Both the position numbers and the translations under genes were made by a program. Shown piece after piece: positions 8,571-17,440 of a stretch of DNA of 64,000 bases (positions are counted from its first letter, which is position 1; the number at the start of each line of letters is the position of its first letter). The DNA is from Sagittula sp. P11. Lineage in GTDB: Bacteria; Pseudomonadota; Alphaproteobacteria; Rhodobacterales; Rhodobacteraceae. The stretch lies in the NCBI RefSeq assembly GCF_002814095.1, contig NZ_CP021913.1:1612001-1676000 (forward strand). Reading direction: 5' to 3'. The notes beneath the pieces were generated by a model. That model was not told the origin of the DNA, ran no database searches, and worked only from the letters and a program-made list of their open reading frames with translations.

Positions 8571-9362
8571 TCAGCCCAGTTCGCCGGGCTTGTACCACTC
8601 GCCCATCTTCACTTCGGCCGCGTCGCCGACCATCTCGGCGAAAGCCTCGGGGTCCTGCGTGCCGCCGTCGCGGCCCCGGTAGTGATAGGGATAGACCACG
8701 GCGGGCATGAAGGCCTTGACCGCCTCGGCCGCCTGCTCGGCTGTTTGGGTGAACGGCAGGTTCATGCACATGAAGCACAGGTCGATGTCGGTCAGCGCCT
8801 CCATCTCGGGCGTCGGTTCGGTGTCGCCAGAGACGTAGATCCGGAAATCGCCCATGGTCAGGACGTAGCCGTTGTCGCGGCCCTCCGGGTGGAAGTTCAT
8901 CCGGTCCTCGGTCACGTTGTGTGCCGGGATCGCGTCGATGGTCAGCTCGCCGAAGGTCTTCGAATCGCCGTTCGCCATGGCCTCGGCGCTCGGCTTGATG
9001 TCCTCGTTCAGCATGTCGAAGACCGCCGGGTTGGTGTAGATCGCAACCGGCTTGTCCACGGGCTTCACTGCCGAGAGCGTCTCGGCGTTGTAGTGGTCGC
9101 CGTGCTCGTGCGTGATGAGGATCAGGTCCGGGGCGGGCAGGCCCTCGTATTCCGAGGCCTCGCCGACCGGATCGACGTAGATCACGCCCACCGGCGTCTC
9201 AAGCACGATGGAGGCGTGGTGGACCGGGTGCACGGTCACGGCGCCCATGTCCGTCTCGAACATGTCGCCCATGTGGGCCTCGGCGCGGGCAGCGAAGGGC
9301 AGGACCATGATGGTCCCGGTCGCGGCGGCGGAATGCAGAAAAGTCCGGCGGTTGATGGTCAT
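8571..9362 (-). CDS. Tat-exported metallo-beta-lactamase-fold hydrolase
   Basis: The 263-residue protein starts with a twin-arginine signal (NRRTFLHSAA, residues 4-13, then a hydrophobic stretch to about 27). The MBL-fold metal motif HEHGDH lies at 85-90, with further candidate ligands in IPAHN and YVSGDTEP. It resembles UlaG-like MBL proteins of the L-ascorbate-6-P lactonase superfamily branch, but export to the periplasm makes that substrate unlikely. Tat export fits folding around metal in the cytoplasm. It lies upstream of the P450 on the same strand with an 81-nt gap. Confidence 0.85.
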   Translation of the reverse strand: MTINRRTFLHSAAATGTIMVLPFAARAEAHMGDMFETDMGAVTVHPVHHASIVLETPVGVIYVDPVGEASEYEGLPAPDLILITHEHGDHYNAETLSAVKPVDKPVAIYTNPAVFDMLNEDIKPSAEAMANGDSKTFGELTIDAIPAHNVTEDRMNFHPEGRDNGYVLTMGDFRIYVSGDTEPTPEMEALTDIDLCFMCMNLPFTQTAEQAAEAVKAFMPAVVYPYHYRGRDGGTQDPEAFAEMVGDAAEVKMGEWYKPGELG

Positions 9363-9460
9363 CGAAACGCTCCCTGTTCGTTTGGTGACGCAAGGGTAGC
9401 GCCCGGCCAGTTCCCGGCAACTTGAACTCTGCGTGAGAAATGTGTCTGCGATGCAAACGA

Positions 9461-9490
9461 AAATCGCCGCCCCTTGCGGGACGGCGATTT
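9461..9490 (-). terminator. Terminator after the 41-residue gene
   Basis: AAATCGCCG (9461-9469) and CGGCGATTT (9482-9490) form a perfect 9-bp stem with an inner CCC/GGG. On the minus strand it runs into TTTTCGTTTG. It lies 27 nt past the stop of the small gene at 9518-9643, which supports that gene being a real unit. Confidence 0.8.
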
Positions 9491-9517
9491 GGCGGGCCTG
9501 TTCTGGCGTGCGGGCGA

Positions 9518-9643
9518 TCAGCCGCGCAGGCCACCTTGGGCGCGCAGGTATTCGGTCCAGCTCGGGACCGGCTTGTGGTTCGCCACGCTTTTCAGGCGCT
9601 CGACGACAAACCCTTTCGCGATGCTGCGGAAGATGGGGGTCAT
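9518..9643 (-). CDS. Small basic hypothetical protein (41 aa)
   Basis: Reading the minus strand from ATG 9641-9643 gives a 41-residue protein that begins MTPIFRSIAKGFVVERLKSV and ends RAQGGLRG. Support comes from a GGAGA ribosome site about 8 nt upstream and an intrinsic terminator just downstream. The amphipathic N-terminus could bind membrane or nucleic acid. It is about the length of DUF1127 proteins but lacks that signature. I do not recognise the family. Confidence 0.6.
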   Translation of the reverse strand: MTPIFRSIAKGFVVERLKSVANHKPVPSWTEYLRAQGGLRG

Positions 9644-9828
9644 TTGGTGTCTCCAGTGTGCGACTTTATTGTCTTACTGGCAGATAGACCCGGCGGAGGC
9701 CCGTTACAAAGCCCGTTTGGACAATGCCGCAATGCAGAAAACGCATAAGTTTTGTGCAGAAAATTAATTTCAAAATCAGCCGTTTGGGCGATCTTTTCCG
9801 CCGATATCGTCACCCCTGCCCCAATAAA

Positions 9829-9857
9829 AACACCCGCCGGCGGAACCGGCGGGTGTT
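9829..9857 (-). terminator. Strong intrinsic terminator after rpmD
   Basis: AACACCCGCCGG (9829-9840) and CCGGCGGGTGTT (9846-9857) make a perfect 12-bp stem with a 5-nt loop; on the minus strand the RNA continues into TTTTTATTGG. It ends the spc unit at rpmD, where rplO and secY would normally follow. Confidence 0.92.
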
Positions 9858-9882
9858 TCTGATACAAATCCGGAAGGACGGT

Positions 9883-10071
9883 TCAGCCGCGCTCTTCGAT
9901 GATCTCCACGAGGTGCGGGATCTTGCGGATCATGCCGCGGATGGAGGGAGTGTCCTCCAGTTCGCGGGTCTTGTGCATCTTGTTCAGGCCCAGGCCGATG
10001 AGCGTCTTGCGCTGGATCTCCGGGCGGCGGATCGGGGAGCCGATCTGCTTGACGACGATGGTCTTTGCCAT
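9883..10071 (-). CDS. rpmD: 50S ribosomal protein L30
   Basis: The 62-residue protein matches the family throughout: the start [39 protein letters not shown] split across its middle, and KIPHLVEII near the end. It begins 3 nt after the rpsE stop, so the pair is translationally linked. It is the last gene of the spc unit here; a terminator follows immediately and rplO-secY are missing. Confidence 0.97.
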   Translation of the reverse strand: MAKTIVVKQIGSPIRRPEIQRKTLIGLGLNKMHKTRELEDTPSIRGMIRKIPHLVEIIEERG

Positions 10072-10074
10072 GGG

Positions 10075-10653
10075 TTACGCCTCCTCAGCGACCTGGCTCG
10101 ATTCCTGCGGCGCTTCATCGCGCTTGGGCAGGATGTCGGCCACTTTCTTGCCACGACGCTGCGCAACGTTGCGCGGCGACTGCTCCTTCGAGAGGCCCTC
10201 GAGGGTGGCGCGGATCATGTTGTACGGGTTCTGCGAGCCGATCGACTTGGCGACAACGTCGTGCACGCCCAGCATTTCGAACACGGCACGCATCGGACCA
10301 CCGGCGATGATCCCGGTACCCTGCGGTGCGGTGCGCATCACCACGCGGCCAGCACCGTGACGGCCTTCGACGTCGTGGTGCAGCGTGCGGCCTTCCTTCA
10401 GCGGCACGCGCATCATCTTGCGCTTTGCCTGCTCGGTGGCCTTGCGGATGGCCTCGGGGACCTCCTTGGCCTTGCCCTTGCCGAAGCCGACGCGGCCCTT
10501 CTGATCGCCCACGACCACGAGCGCGGCAAAGCCGAAGCGCTTGCCCCCCTTGACGGTCTTGGACACACGGTTGATCGCGACGAGGCGATCTGCGAATTCC
10601 GGTGTTTCGTCGCGGTCGCGACGGTTGCCCCGGCGGTTATCACGTTCTGCCAT
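10075..10653 (-). CDS. rpsE: 30S ribosomal protein S5
   Basis: S5 shapes decoding fidelity and mRNA entry. From ATG 10653 it has 192 residues. The S5 core is present: [35 protein letters not shown] and the C-terminal [18 protein letters not shown] lies upstream of this start; a frame extended to 10698 adds residues foreign to the family. The C-terminus has a short acidic tail. A 212-nt spacer with two hairpins separates it from rplR. Confidence 0.97.
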   Translation of the reverse strand: MAERDNRRGNRRDRDETPEFADRLVAINRVSKTVKGGKRFGFAALVVVGDQKGRVGFGKGKAKEVPEAIRKATEQAKRKMMRVPLKEGRTLHHDVEGRHGAGRVVMRTAPQGTGIIAGGPMRAVFEMLGVHDVVAKSIGSQNPYNMIRATLEGLSKEQSPRNVAQRRGKKVADILPKRDEAPQESSQVAEEA

Positions 10654-10753
10654 CTGGCATTCCTTCCTTGTGGTGCCCAAGAGCACCGGTTTGGCCAATC
10701 CAGGTGGTGCGCGGACGCGGACCCCGGATCATCGAGGCGGTGACCCGCCTGCA

Positions 10754-10780
10754 AAAGAGGGTGCCCCGAAGGCGCACCCT
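10754..10780 (-). repeat. GTAGGG-type palindrome between rplR and rpsE, terminator-like
   Basis: AGGGTGC (10758-10764) pairs with GCACCCT (10774-10780). On the minus strand the stem is followed by CTTTTGC, so it could attenuate transcription from rplR into rpsE. The CCCTAC flank marks it as one of a palindrome family also seen at 26122, 27481-27540 and 54837. A second hairpin (GGGCGGAG-AAA-CTCCGCCC) lies at 10838-10856. Confidence 0.6.
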
Positions 10781-10865
10781 ACCTTCTGTCCCTTGGCCGA
10801 CACGTCTTGCGACGCACCTTCGGCGGGACGGTGAGCAGGGCGGAGAAACTCCGCCCCGCCACGCA

Positions 10866-11225
10866 TCAGATCTTCAGACCACCTTCGCGGGCGGCGTCGG
10901 CCAGGGCCTTCACCTTGCCGTGGAACAGGAAGCCGCCACGGTCGAAGTAGGCTTCTTCCACACCGGCTGCCTTGGCACGCTCGGCAATCGCCGCGCCGAC
11001 CTTTGCGGCCGCCTCGACGTTGTTCTTGCCGACCACGCCCAGCGTCGGCTCGAGCGAGGATGCGGAGGCAAGTGTCTTGCCGGCCACATCGTCGATGAGC
11101 TGAGCCGAGATGTTCTTGTTCGAGCGGTACACCGACAGGCGCAGGCGCCCGGCGTTGACCTTGCGAAGTTTGTTCCGGACGCGCAGACGGCGCTTCAGGA
11201 ACAGTTGACGTTTCGTATTTGCCAT
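10866..11225 (-). CDS. rplR: 50S ribosomal protein L18
   Basis: L18 binds 5S rRNA with L5. The 119-residue protein has the basic start [31 protein letters not shown], and the [24 protein letters not shown] ending typical of the family. It follows rplF by 11 nt. The spacer to rpsE is unusually long for this operon. Confidence 0.98.
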   Translation of the reverse strand: MANTKRQLFLKRRLRVRNKLRKVNAGRLRLSVYRSNKNISAQLIDDVAGKTLASASSLEPTLGVVGKNNVEAAAKVGAAIAERAKAAGVEEAYFDRGGFLFHGKVKALADAAREGGLKI

Positions 11226-11236
11226 CGTTCCCGTCC

Positions 11237-11770
11237 TTACTTCTTCTTGCCTTCTTTCATGAAGATGTATTCGCCCTTATAGCGGATACCCTTCCCCTTA
11301 TACGGCTCCGGCCGGCGCCAGTCGCGGATGTTGGCCGCAACCTGGCCCACCTGCTGCGCGTCGTGACCTTCGATGATGATCTCGGTCGGCTTCGGGCAGG
11401 TGATGGTGATGCCATCAGGGATCGCGAACTCCACGTCGTGCGAGTAGCCGAGGTTCAGCCGCAGGGTGTTGCCCTGCAGTGCAGCCCGGTAACCCACACC
11501 CTGGATCTCCAGCTCTTTCTTGAAGGTGTTCTGCACGCCGTGCACCAGGTTGGCGACGACGGTGCGGGACATCCCCCACTGCTGGCGCGCGCGCTTGGAC
11601 GACCCGCGGGGGGTCACCTTCACGGCGCTGTCCTCGACGACGATGGTCACGTCGTCGGTGGCAGTGAAGCTCTGGGTCCCTTTCGGGCCCTTCACTTCGA
11701 TGGTCTGGCCGGAGACCTTGGCGTCGACGCCCGAAGGCAGCTCGACCGGTTTCTTACCAATACGAGACAT
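11237..11770 (-). CDS. rplF: 50S ribosomal protein L6
   Basis: L6 lies near the sarcin-ricin loop and factor-binding site. The 177-residue protein starts [15 protein letters not shown] and ends with the [14 protein letters not shown] tail; the conserved [14 protein letters not shown] segment is at about 154-167. It is tightly packed between rpsH (12-nt gap) and rplR (11-nt gap). Confidence 0.98.
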   Translation of the reverse strand: MSRIGKKPVELPSGVDAKVSGQTIEVKGPKGTQSFTATDDVTIVVEDSAVKVTPRGSSKRARQQWGMSRTVVANLVHGVQNTFKKELEIQGVGYRAALQGNTLRLNLGYSHDVEFAIPDGITITCPKPTEIIIEGHDAQQVGQVAANIRDWRRPEPYKGKGIRYKGEYIFMKEGKKK

Positions 11771-11782
11771 GTGAAAGCCTCC

Positions 11783-12175
11783 TTAGAACACGGTGCAGAG
11801 CACTTCGCCGCCGACGTTGGCTGCGCGTGCATTTGCGTCCGACATCACACCCTTGGGGGTGGAGACAATCGACACGCCCAGGCCCTGACGGACCTGCGGA
11901 ATGTCATTGACACCCATGTAGACGCGACGACCGGGCTTGGAGACCCGCTTCACTTCGCGAATGACGGGGGTGCCGTCGAAGTACTTCAGGCTGATCTCGA
12001 ACGCGGGGTGGCCGCGCTCGTCCGTGCTCTTTTCGTAGCCGCGGATGTAGCCTTCGTCAGCCAGCACGTCCAGAACCCAGCCGCGCAGCTTGGACGCGGG
12101 GGTCGAGGTCGTCGACTTGCCGCGGGCCTGTGCGTTGCGGATACGGGTGAGCATATCGCCGATAGGATCGTTCAT
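11783..12175 (-). CDS. rpsH: 30S ribosomal protein S8
   Basis: S8 binds helix 21 of 16S rRNA and represses the spc operon in E. coli. The 130-residue protein has [14 protein letters not shown] at the start, [11 protein letters not shown] in the middle and the [22 protein letters not shown] signature split near the end. It is 13 nt after rpsN. No E. coli-like S8 target is obvious to me in the upstream message. Confidence 0.98.
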   Translation of the reverse strand: MNDPIGDMLTRIRNAQARGKSTTSTPASKLRGWVLDVLADEGYIRGYEKSTDERGHPAFEISLKYFDGTPVIREVKRVSKPGRRVYMGVNDIPQVRQGLGVSIVSTPKGVMSDANARAANVGGEVLCTVF

Positions 12176-12188
12176 ATCATACCCTCCC

Positions 12189-12494
12189 TTACCAGCTGGA
12201 TTTCACGATGCCGGGCAGCTTGCCGTTCGAACCCAGTTCGCGCAGCATGATCCGGGAGATCTTGAGCTTGCGGTAGTAGGCATGCGGACGGCCAGTGAGC
12301 TGGCAGCGGTTGTGCAGACGGGAGGGCGCAGAGTTGCGCGGGAGCTTTGCAAGCTCCAGACGCGCCTTGAAACGCTCTTCCATCGGCTTCGATTCGTCGT
12401 TGGCGGCTTCCTTGAGCGCGGCCCGCTTGGCGGCATACTTCTCCACCAGGCGCTGGCGCTTCTTCTCGCGCTCGACCATGGATTTCTTGGCCAT
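12189..12494 (-). CDS. rpsN: 30S ribosomal protein S14
   Basis: From ATG 12494 the protein has 101 residues, beginning [20 protein letters not shown] and containing [19 protein letters not shown]. It lacks the four zinc-ligand cysteines of the short form, so it is the zinc-independent C-minus type. AAAAG lies upstream of the start. A longer in-frame reading back to 12620 is the shadow of rplE. Confidence 0.97.
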   Translation of the reverse strand: MAKKSMVEREKKRQRLVEKYAAKRAALKEAANDESKPMEERFKARLELAKLPRNSAPSRLHNRCQLTGRPHAYYRKLKISRIMLRELGSNGKLPGIVKSSW

Positions 12495-12505
12495 GTCTTT
12501 TCCCC

Positions 12506-13087
12506 TTACGCCTTGGTGAACGGCATGTTGAATGCGGTCAGCAGTGCCTTGGCCTGCGCGTCCGCGGTATGCTCGCCGAAGTCGATGGCGGTGGTGGTGA
12601 TGATGATGTCCATCCCCCACACTTCGTCGACCTTGTCGAACTCGATCTCCGGGAACACGATGTGCTCCTTCAGGCCGGTGGCAAAGTTGCCGCGGCCGTC
12701 GAAGGACGCCTTCACGCCCCGGAAGTCGCGGATGCGGGGCATCGCGACGGTGATCAGGCGATCGAGGAATTCGTACATGCGCACGTCGCGGAGGGTGACC
12801 TTCGCGCCGATGATCATGCCTTCACGCAGACGGAACGGTGCGTGCGACTTCTTCGCCTTGGTGCCGACGGCCTGCTGGCCTGCGATCTTGGTGAGGTCCT
12901 CGACGGCCGACTTGGCCTTCTTGGAGTCACGGACGGCTTCGGCGCCACACCCGATGTTGATCACGATCTTGTCCAGACGCGGGATCTGCATGTCGTTGGT
13001 GTAGCCGAACTGCTCCTTGAGCGCCGCCTTGATCGAGTCCTTGTACTGGGCCTTCAGACGCGGGGTGTAGTTTGCAGTATCAAGCAT
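12506..13087 (-). CDS. rplE: 50S ribosomal protein L5
   Basis: L5 binds 5S rRNA and forms the central bridge to S13. The 193-residue protein, a little longer than in E. coli, has [17 protein letters not shown], the loop [16 protein letters not shown] and [20 protein letters not shown]. Its start overlaps the rplX stop by 8 nt, so the two are coupled. Confidence 0.98.
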   Translation of the reverse strand: MLDTANYTPRLKAQYKDSIKAALKEQFGYTNDMQIPRLDKIVINIGCGAEAVRDSKKAKSAVEDLTKIAGQQAVGTKAKKSHAPFRLREGMIIGAKVTLRDVRMYEFLDRLITVAMPRIRDFRGVKASFDGRGNFATGLKEHIVFPEIEFDKVDEVWGMDIIITTTAIDFGEHTADAQAKALLTAFNMPFTKA

Positions 13088-13391
13088 CGATCACGTCCCC
13101 CGTGGTCTTGGCGTAACGGACCTTCTTGTCGCCTTCCATGCGGAAGCCAACGCGGGTCGGTTTGCCGTTTGCGTCGACGATGGCCAGGTTCGACAGGTCG
13201 ATCGGCAGCGCCTTCGGGACGCGGCCACCCTGCGAGGTCTGGCTCTGGCGGGTGTGACGGATGGCCATGTTCAGACCTTCCACGACAGCCTTGCCGGCTT
13301 TCGGGTCAACGGACTGGATCTCTCCGGTCTTGCCCTTGTCCTTGCCGGTGAGGACGACGACCTTGTCGCCTTTCTTCAGCTTGGCAGCCAT
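13080..13391 (-). CDS. rplX: 50S ribosomal protein L24
   Basis: L24 starts assembly of the large subunit. The 103-residue protein has the KOW-type start [20 protein letters not shown] and [16 protein letters not shown] typical of the family. It is 1 nt after rplN and overlaps rplE by 8 nt. Confidence 0.98.
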   Translation of the reverse strand: MAAKLKKGDKVVVLTGKDKGKTGEIQSVDPKAGKAVVEGLNMAIRHTRQSQTSQGGRVPKALPIDLSNLAIVDANGKPTRVGFRMEGDKKVRYAKTTGDVIDA

Positions 13392-13392
13392 C

Positions 13393-13761
13393 TTACAGCA
13401 CCTCCGGGGCGAGCGAGATGATCTTCATGAAGTTCTTGGCACGCAGCTCGCGCACGACCGGCCCGAAGATACGGGTACCCACCGGCTCACCTGCGTTGTT
13501 CAGGATCACGGCGGCGTTGCGGTCAAAGCGGATCGAGGTGCCGTCTTCACGGCGGACTTCCTTTGCGGTGCGCACGACGACGGCCTTGCGGACGTCACCC
13601 TTCTTCACGCGACCACGCGGAATGGCCTCCTTCACCGACACCACGATGATGTCGCCGACAGAGGCATAGCGGCGGTGGGAACCGCCCAGAACCTTGATGC
13701 ACTGAACTTTCCGGGCTCCGGAGTTGTCAGCGACATCCAGATTGGTCTGCATCTGGATCAT
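13393..13761 (-). CDS. rplN: 50S ribosomal protein L14
   Basis: L14 sits at the subunit interface. The 122-residue protein starts [19 protein letters not shown] and carries the [12 protein letters not shown] and [11 protein letters not shown] segments of the family. A 96-nt spacer with a perfect CGGGGCCG/CGGCCCCG hairpin (13827-13848, no T-tract) separates it from rpsQ. Confidence 0.98.
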   Translation of the reverse strand: MIQMQTNLDVADNSGARKVQCIKVLGGSHRRYASVGDIIVVSVKEAIPRGRVKKGDVRKAVVVRTAKEVRREDGTSIRFDRNAAVILNNAGEPVGTRIFGPVVRELRAKNFMKIISLAPEVL

Positions 13762-13857
13762 GGATTTTCTCCCGACGTCCCGGGCCGCTCTGCAGAGAAC
13801 ATTGACCCGGGGGTTTCGAATGGTATCGGGGCCGCGATAACGGCCCCGAGCGTGCCC

Positions 13858-14181
13858 TTAGTGGGCGGCTTCTGCTTCGTGCGCGGCGTCTTCGACCTTC
13901 TGAGCCTCGGTAGCAGCTTCGGCGCGCTGCTTGTTGTGCTCTTCCAGCATCGTTTCCGTCATGACTTCCCAACGCTTCGTCTTCGACTTCGGCGCGCACT
14001 CACGGATGAGGACGGTCTCGCCGACGTTGAACTGTTCGTTCTCGTCATGTGCGCGGTACTTCTTGGACTTCTTGATCGTCTTCTGAAGCACGGGGTGCTT
14101 GAAGCGACGCACGACCTGAACGGTCACGGTCTGCTTGTTGGCCGTGGAGGTGACGGTGCCTTGCAGGATACGCTTGGGCAT
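13858..14181 (-). CDS. rpsQ: 30S ribosomal protein S17 with a C-terminal tail
   Basis: The S17 core occupies residues 1-80 ([10 protein letters not shown] start, [18 protein letters not shown]-binding loop, [18 protein letters not shown]). At 107 residues it is about 25 longer than E. coli S17; the extra part (about 80-107) is rich in Ala, Glu and His and is probably flexible or helical. The stop of rpmC lies within the GGAGG ribosome site of rpsQ, so the two are coupled. Confidence 0.96.
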   Translation of the reverse strand: MPKRILQGTVTSTANKQTVTVQVVRRFKHPVLQKTIKKSKKYRAHDENEQFNVGETVLIRECAPKSKTKRWEVMTETMLEEHNKQRAEAATEAQKVEDAAHEAEAAH

Positions 14182-14185
14182 TTCG

Positions 14186-14395
14186 TTATGCCTCCACAGA
14201 TGCGGCCGCGGCGGCCTTTTCGTTCAGGATGGTCTTGATGCGGGCAACCTCGCGGCGCACCTGACGGATGCGGGCGGGGTTGGACACTTCACCGGTGGCC
14301 ATCTGGAAGCGCAGGTTGAACGCTTCTTTCTTCAATTGGACAAGCTGGTCCCGGAGCTGGTCCGGTGTCTTGTCACGGAGTTCCTGGGCGCTCAT
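14186..14395 (-). CDS. rpmC: 50S ribosomal protein L29
   Basis: From ATG 14395 (AGGAGA upstream) the protein has 69 residues: [18 protein letters not shown], then [16 protein letters not shown] and the ARIKTILNE helix, all family-typical. L29 lies beside the tunnel exit. It is normally directly downstream of rplP; here about 5.3 kb of other genes intervene and rpmC is first in a separate unit with its own promoter. Confidence 0.97.
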   Translation of the reverse strand: MSAQELRDKTPDQLRDQLVQLKKEAFNLRFQMATGEVSNPARIRQVRREVARIKTILNEKAAAAASVEA

Positions 14396-14492
14396 TGCAC
14401 CTCTCCTTTTCAATCAACATCACTGGTAGGCCCCTGCCTGCGTTGCCGCGCAGGGTCACCCTGATTCCAGTGGAGTCCGTGGATGAGCGGCC

Positions 14493-14521
14493 CCTATACG
14501 CGCGAAACCCCAACATGGCAA
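14493..14521 (-). promoter_or_regulatory. Probable promoter of the rpmC-rpmD unit
   Basis: On the minus strand TTGCCA (14516-14521), a 17-bp spacer and TATAGG (14493-14498) precede rpmC by about 90 nt. The style matches the rpsJ and rpsL promoters. It explains how the unit is expressed after the rplP terminator. Confidence 0.75.
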
Positions 14522-14708
14522 GGGCTTTGCGCACAGGTCTTGCGGGCCGGTGAGAAACCGCCTCGTCGTATCGCCTTGCTCCGGGTCGATACGACCCGCG
14601 CTCCCGTTCAAGGCGCCCCTCTTGCGTCAAGATACTTGCGTCAAGACACGTTCCGCAGCAAGATTCTTTGGTATTCGTCAAACGCGTCGCCGAGCCCGGA
14701 CTGCATCC

Positions 14709-15296
14709 ATGAAACTTCATGACTTCAATTTCGAAGGTCAGAATGGCGAGAGCTATCAAATCGAGTTCGCCCTCGACCATCTCGCCGCATTGCAAAGGAA
14801 TGCCGCGCGGGTGACCTGCTTGGGCATCTATAAGGAAAACCCGACAGCCGATCCCATCGAAATCACCTTCACGATGGAAATCGCGCAGATGGACGGAGGC
14901 CAGGGCGAAACACTCGATATTTTCGTTGAAGACCGGCTCATCGCGTCTATTCCGCTGGACGACCACGACCGGATCGAACGCTTTCTCGAAGCGGAGCAGG
15001 AACAGACCTCTCCGTTTGATAAGGACCCTTGGGAGATCCTCACGGAAGGCATGGACGCCGAAGCCGTGCTCGATACGGTGGACGGTATTCCTTTGGGAGA
15101 CCCGATGGCCTGCCTGATCAAGGCTGGCATTGTCTCAACCGCAGCCCAGTTTCTCACCTGCCGCGAATCATTGGATCTGTCGCTCGGCCTCGCGAAGAAG
15201 ACACGCGCTCTTCTCACCTGTCTTGGACAGAACATGGCGACGATCGCGATCAAGACGGCACTTCGAACCCTGCGCTGTGTCGCCATGTTGGGTTGA
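14709..15296 (+). CDS. Hypothetical protein (195 aa)
   Basis: I do not recognise this protein. From ATG 14709 it is acidic, with no signal peptide or membrane segment in its N-terminal half. The C-terminal third (CLIKAGIVSTAAQFLTC on to LRCVAMLG) is more hydrophobic and has four cysteines. The ATG lacks a good ribosome site. Base use looks a little less GC-rich than the flanking genes, which hints at transfer. It is divergent from rpmC. The earlier in-frame start at 14550 would overlap the rpmC promoter side and adds a low-quality basic stretch. Confidence 0.55.
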   Translation: MKLHDFNFEGQNGESYQIEFALDHLAALQRNAARVTCLGIYKENPTADPIEITFTMEIAQMDGGQGETLDIFVEDRLIASIPLDDHDRIERFLEAEQEQTSPFDKDPWEILTEGMDAEAVLDTVDGIPLGDPMACLIKAGIVSTAAQFLTCRESLDLSLGLAKKTRALLTCLGQNMATIAIKTALRTLRCVAMLG

Positions 15297-15424
15297 TCCG
15301 TCCTGACCGGCGCTGGACAGCATGACGGCATCGTTCCGGCGATTGCCCACAGCGTCAGATGAAGCCCGTCCCGCACATATGAATAATGCTACGCAGGAGC
15401 CGCGAGTCGTGCTATGCTGCGGAA

Positions 15425-15685
15425 ATGCGCTATGCCCTTGCTCTCCTGTTGAGCCTGCCCGGCCTCGCCCACGCGGACGAGACACCCACGGATTGCGCCT
15501 GCATCAACCGCGACGGTTCCGAAACACCGTTGGGGCAGATCGCCTGCCTCACAGTCGGTGGCGAAACGTTCCTCGCCCGCTGTGCCATGTCGCAGAACGT
15601 GCTCACCTGGCGGCGCGTACAGGACGGCTGTCTCAGTTCCCGGGCGCGGCCGATCTCCGTCCCCGCCTCGCTGCCGCGCGGCTGA
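15425..15685 (+). CDS. Small exported cysteine-rich protein (86 aa)
   Basis: A short signal peptide (MRYALALLLSLPGLAHA) is followed by a mature domain of about 69 residues with five cysteines, including a CAC pair. The spacing suggests disulphides in the periplasm. No enzyme motif is visible. The start is chosen because the signal peptide begins there; the ribosome site is weak. Convergent with the thioesterase gene, 15 nt away. Confidence 0.6.
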   Translation: MRYALALLLSLPGLAHADETPTDCACINRDGSETPLGQIACLTVGGETFLARCAMSQNVLTWRRVQDGCLSSRARPISVPASLPRG

Positions 15686-15700
15686 CAGCGCCCGACTGGC

Positions 15701-16174
15701 TCAGCCTTCGGCCGCCTTCGCCATTTCCTCCTCGAACTGGCGGCGCAGGTGCTTGCGTGCCACCGCCGCCTTTTGCCGCCGCTCTTCCACCGTATCCAGG
15801 ACCTTCAGGTCCGGCACTTGCGCCGGACGGCCATCGTCGTCCACCGCGACCATGGTGAAATAGCAGGAGTTGGTGTGCCGGCTGCGGCCGGTCCGGATGT
15901 CCTGCGCCTCCACCCGGATGCCGATCTCCATCGAGGTGCGCCCGGCGCTGTTCACGCTGGCCCGGAAGGTCACCAGTTCGCCGACGTTGATCGGCTCCTT
16001 GAACACCACCTGGTCGACCGAAAGCGTCACCGCGTACCGCTGCGAGAACCGCGAGGCACAGGAAAACGCCACCCGGTCCAGCAGGTTCAGCAGCGCGCCG
16101 CCGTGCACCTTCCCGCTGAAGTTCGCCATGTCCGGCGTCATCAGCACCGTCATTTCCAGCTTGCGCGAATCCAT
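15701..16174 (-). CDS. Acyl-CoA thioesterase (hotdog fold)
   Basis: The 157-residue protein hydrolyses acyl-CoA to free acid and CoA. The hotdog signature is clear: FSGKVHGGALLNLLDRVAF (about 19-37) with the conserved HGG and the Asp on the long helix, and NSCYFTMVAVD in the core sheet. It resembles the YciA/BACH group. The start at 16174 matches the family; the frame to 16234 adds unrelated residues. Confidence 0.9.
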   Translation of the reverse strand: MDSRKLEMTVLMTPDMANFSGKVHGGALLNLLDRVAFSCASRFSQRYAVTLSVDQVVFKEPINVGELVTFRASVNSAGRTSMEIGIRVEAQDIRTGRSRHTNSCYFTMVAVDDDGRPAQVPDLKVLDTVEERRQKAAVARKHLRRQFEEEMAKAAEG

Positions 16175-16246
16175 GCCTCGGCCCCCGTCTGCGATCACTT
16201 GCCACCGGATTAGCGCAAAGCCGTGGGGCCGCAAAGCCGTGCGGCG

Positions 16247-16714
16247 TCAGCGCAGAAGCTGCAAGGCGATGCTGGCCGAGGAATAGCTCACCTGCGCGGA
16301 AAATGTCGTCAGATAGGCCGTGTAGCCGCTCTCCGCCCCGTCAGGCACCCCGTCTTCCGGCGCGCCGGGCGCCGCTGCCTCATCCGTCACAGCCGCCTCG
16401 GGCACGGGCATCGGCTCCGCCCCGTCGCCGCCCGTGTCATCCGCGACCGCAGGCGCCCCGGTCACGGCGACGCCAGTGAAACTCATGGAGAGGCTGACGA
16501 AGACCGCCTCAACCACCACGGACGTTTCGCTGCCCGCGCGCAGGGCGTTCCGCTCATGCGCGATGCGGGAGGCAGCCTGGCCCTGGCTCTCCCCTTCCAG
16601 CCGTTCCGCCTTGGCGCGGTGACCGATGGACTGCGCGGCGGCGCCCCGCGCACCCTCCGCCGGACGATTATGAAGATGCCCCTGCGCGGGCTGCATTGCC
16701 GAGGTTGCCTGCAT
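16247..16714 (-). CDS. Hypothetical protein (155 aa)
   Basis: I do not recognise it. The start at 16714 has AAGGGGAAAG upstream. The N-terminal third is polar with Gln, His and Ala; residues about 65-90 include a mildly hydrophobic stretch (VVVEAVFVSLSMSF); the rest is Pro/Ala/Asp-rich and ends with SASIALQLLR. It may be a structural or scaffold-like protein, but nothing proves it. It is on the same strand as the thioesterase and oxygenase. Confidence 0.45.
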   Translation of the reverse strand: MQATSAMQPAQGHLHNRPAEGARGAAAQSIGHRAKAERLEGESQGQAASRIAHERNALRAGSETSVVVEAVFVSLSMSFTGVAVTGAPAVADDTGGDGAEPMPVPEAAVTDEAAAPGAPEDGVPDGAESGYTAYLTTFSAQVSYSSASIALQLLR

Positions 16715-16816
16715 GTCTTTCCCCTTTCCGTTCGCCCGGAAAGGGTGCGTCATGCGCGTAAACACCGGACGAACGCGCCCGCGCAAAATCGTTTCAATCC
16801 AAGCGAACGGCCCGCC

Positions 16817-17440
16817 TCAGTCGCCCCACTTGTAGTTGAAGCTGACAGAGATCCGCTCGTCTTCCTCGGCCATGTTCATCGGCACCTCGTGGCGCAGCCA
16901 GCTTTCCCACAGCACGATGTCACCGACCGCCGGCTGCACGTAGATGAAGGGTTTCAGCGTCTCGCGCGCGTCCTTCTTGCGGGCCGGGGCGGCCATCATC
17001 ATCTGGAGGCGCGGGTCCTCCAGCTTCAGCGCGCTCGCGCCCTCCGGCATCGCCACGTAGGTCGTCCCCGAGATCACCGAGTGCGGGTGGATGTGGCTCG
17101 AATGCGTGCCGCCCGGGGGCAGGATGTTGATCCAGATGTCCTCCAGCACGATCTCCTTGTCGCCAAGGTCGAAATCCAGATCCGCCACGAAGGCCGCCAC
17201 GTGCCTGTCGATCACCTTCACGAGGTCCGCGAAGATCGGGAAGCGCCACGGCAGGTCGGTCAGCGAGGCATAGGAGGTGTAGCCGGGATAGCCCTGCGTC
17301 TCGCACCATTCCTGACCGGCCTCGTCGTCCTCGGCGATGGAATAGCAGGACGCCTCCAGCTCTGCCGCGTCGACCTCTCCGTGTTCGGACAGCGCGGCGC
17401 GGTACAGGGGGGTCGTGAACAGGGGAGTGATCGTTGCCAT
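16817..17440 (-). CDS. Putative 2OG-Fe(II) oxygenase (TIGR02466-like)
   Basis: The 207-residue protein starts MATITPLFTTPLY, the usual opening of TIGR02466 proteins. Iron and 2-oxoglutarate ligands can be proposed in the HIHPH cluster (116-120), His184 (WLRHEVP) and Arg196 (RISVSFN). The substrate is unknown; related proteins are common in marine bacteria and phages. It diverges from the RTX-repeat gene with a 141-bp gap. Confidence 0.82.
   Translation of the reverse strand: MATITPLFTTPLYRAALSEHGEVDAAELEASCYSIAEDDEAGQEWCETQGYPGYTSYASLTDLPWRFPIFADLVKVIDRHVAAFVADLDFDLGDKEIVLEDIWINILPPGGTHSSHIHPHSVISGTTYVAMPEGASALKLEDPRLQMMMAAPARKKDARETLKPFIYVQPAVGDIVLWESWLRHEVPMNMAEEDERISVSFNYKWGD

Noticed and set aside
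9433-9767. Three overlapping plus-strand frames at 9433-9767
   Set aside because: They are antisense to the 41-residue gene and its terminator, overlap one another and have no family features.
12495-12620. An N-terminal extension of S14 with six histidines in a row, like an engineered tag
   Set aside because: It is the out-of-frame reading of the rplE end (Ile-Ile-Ile-Thr-Thr-Thr region). S14 starts at 12494.
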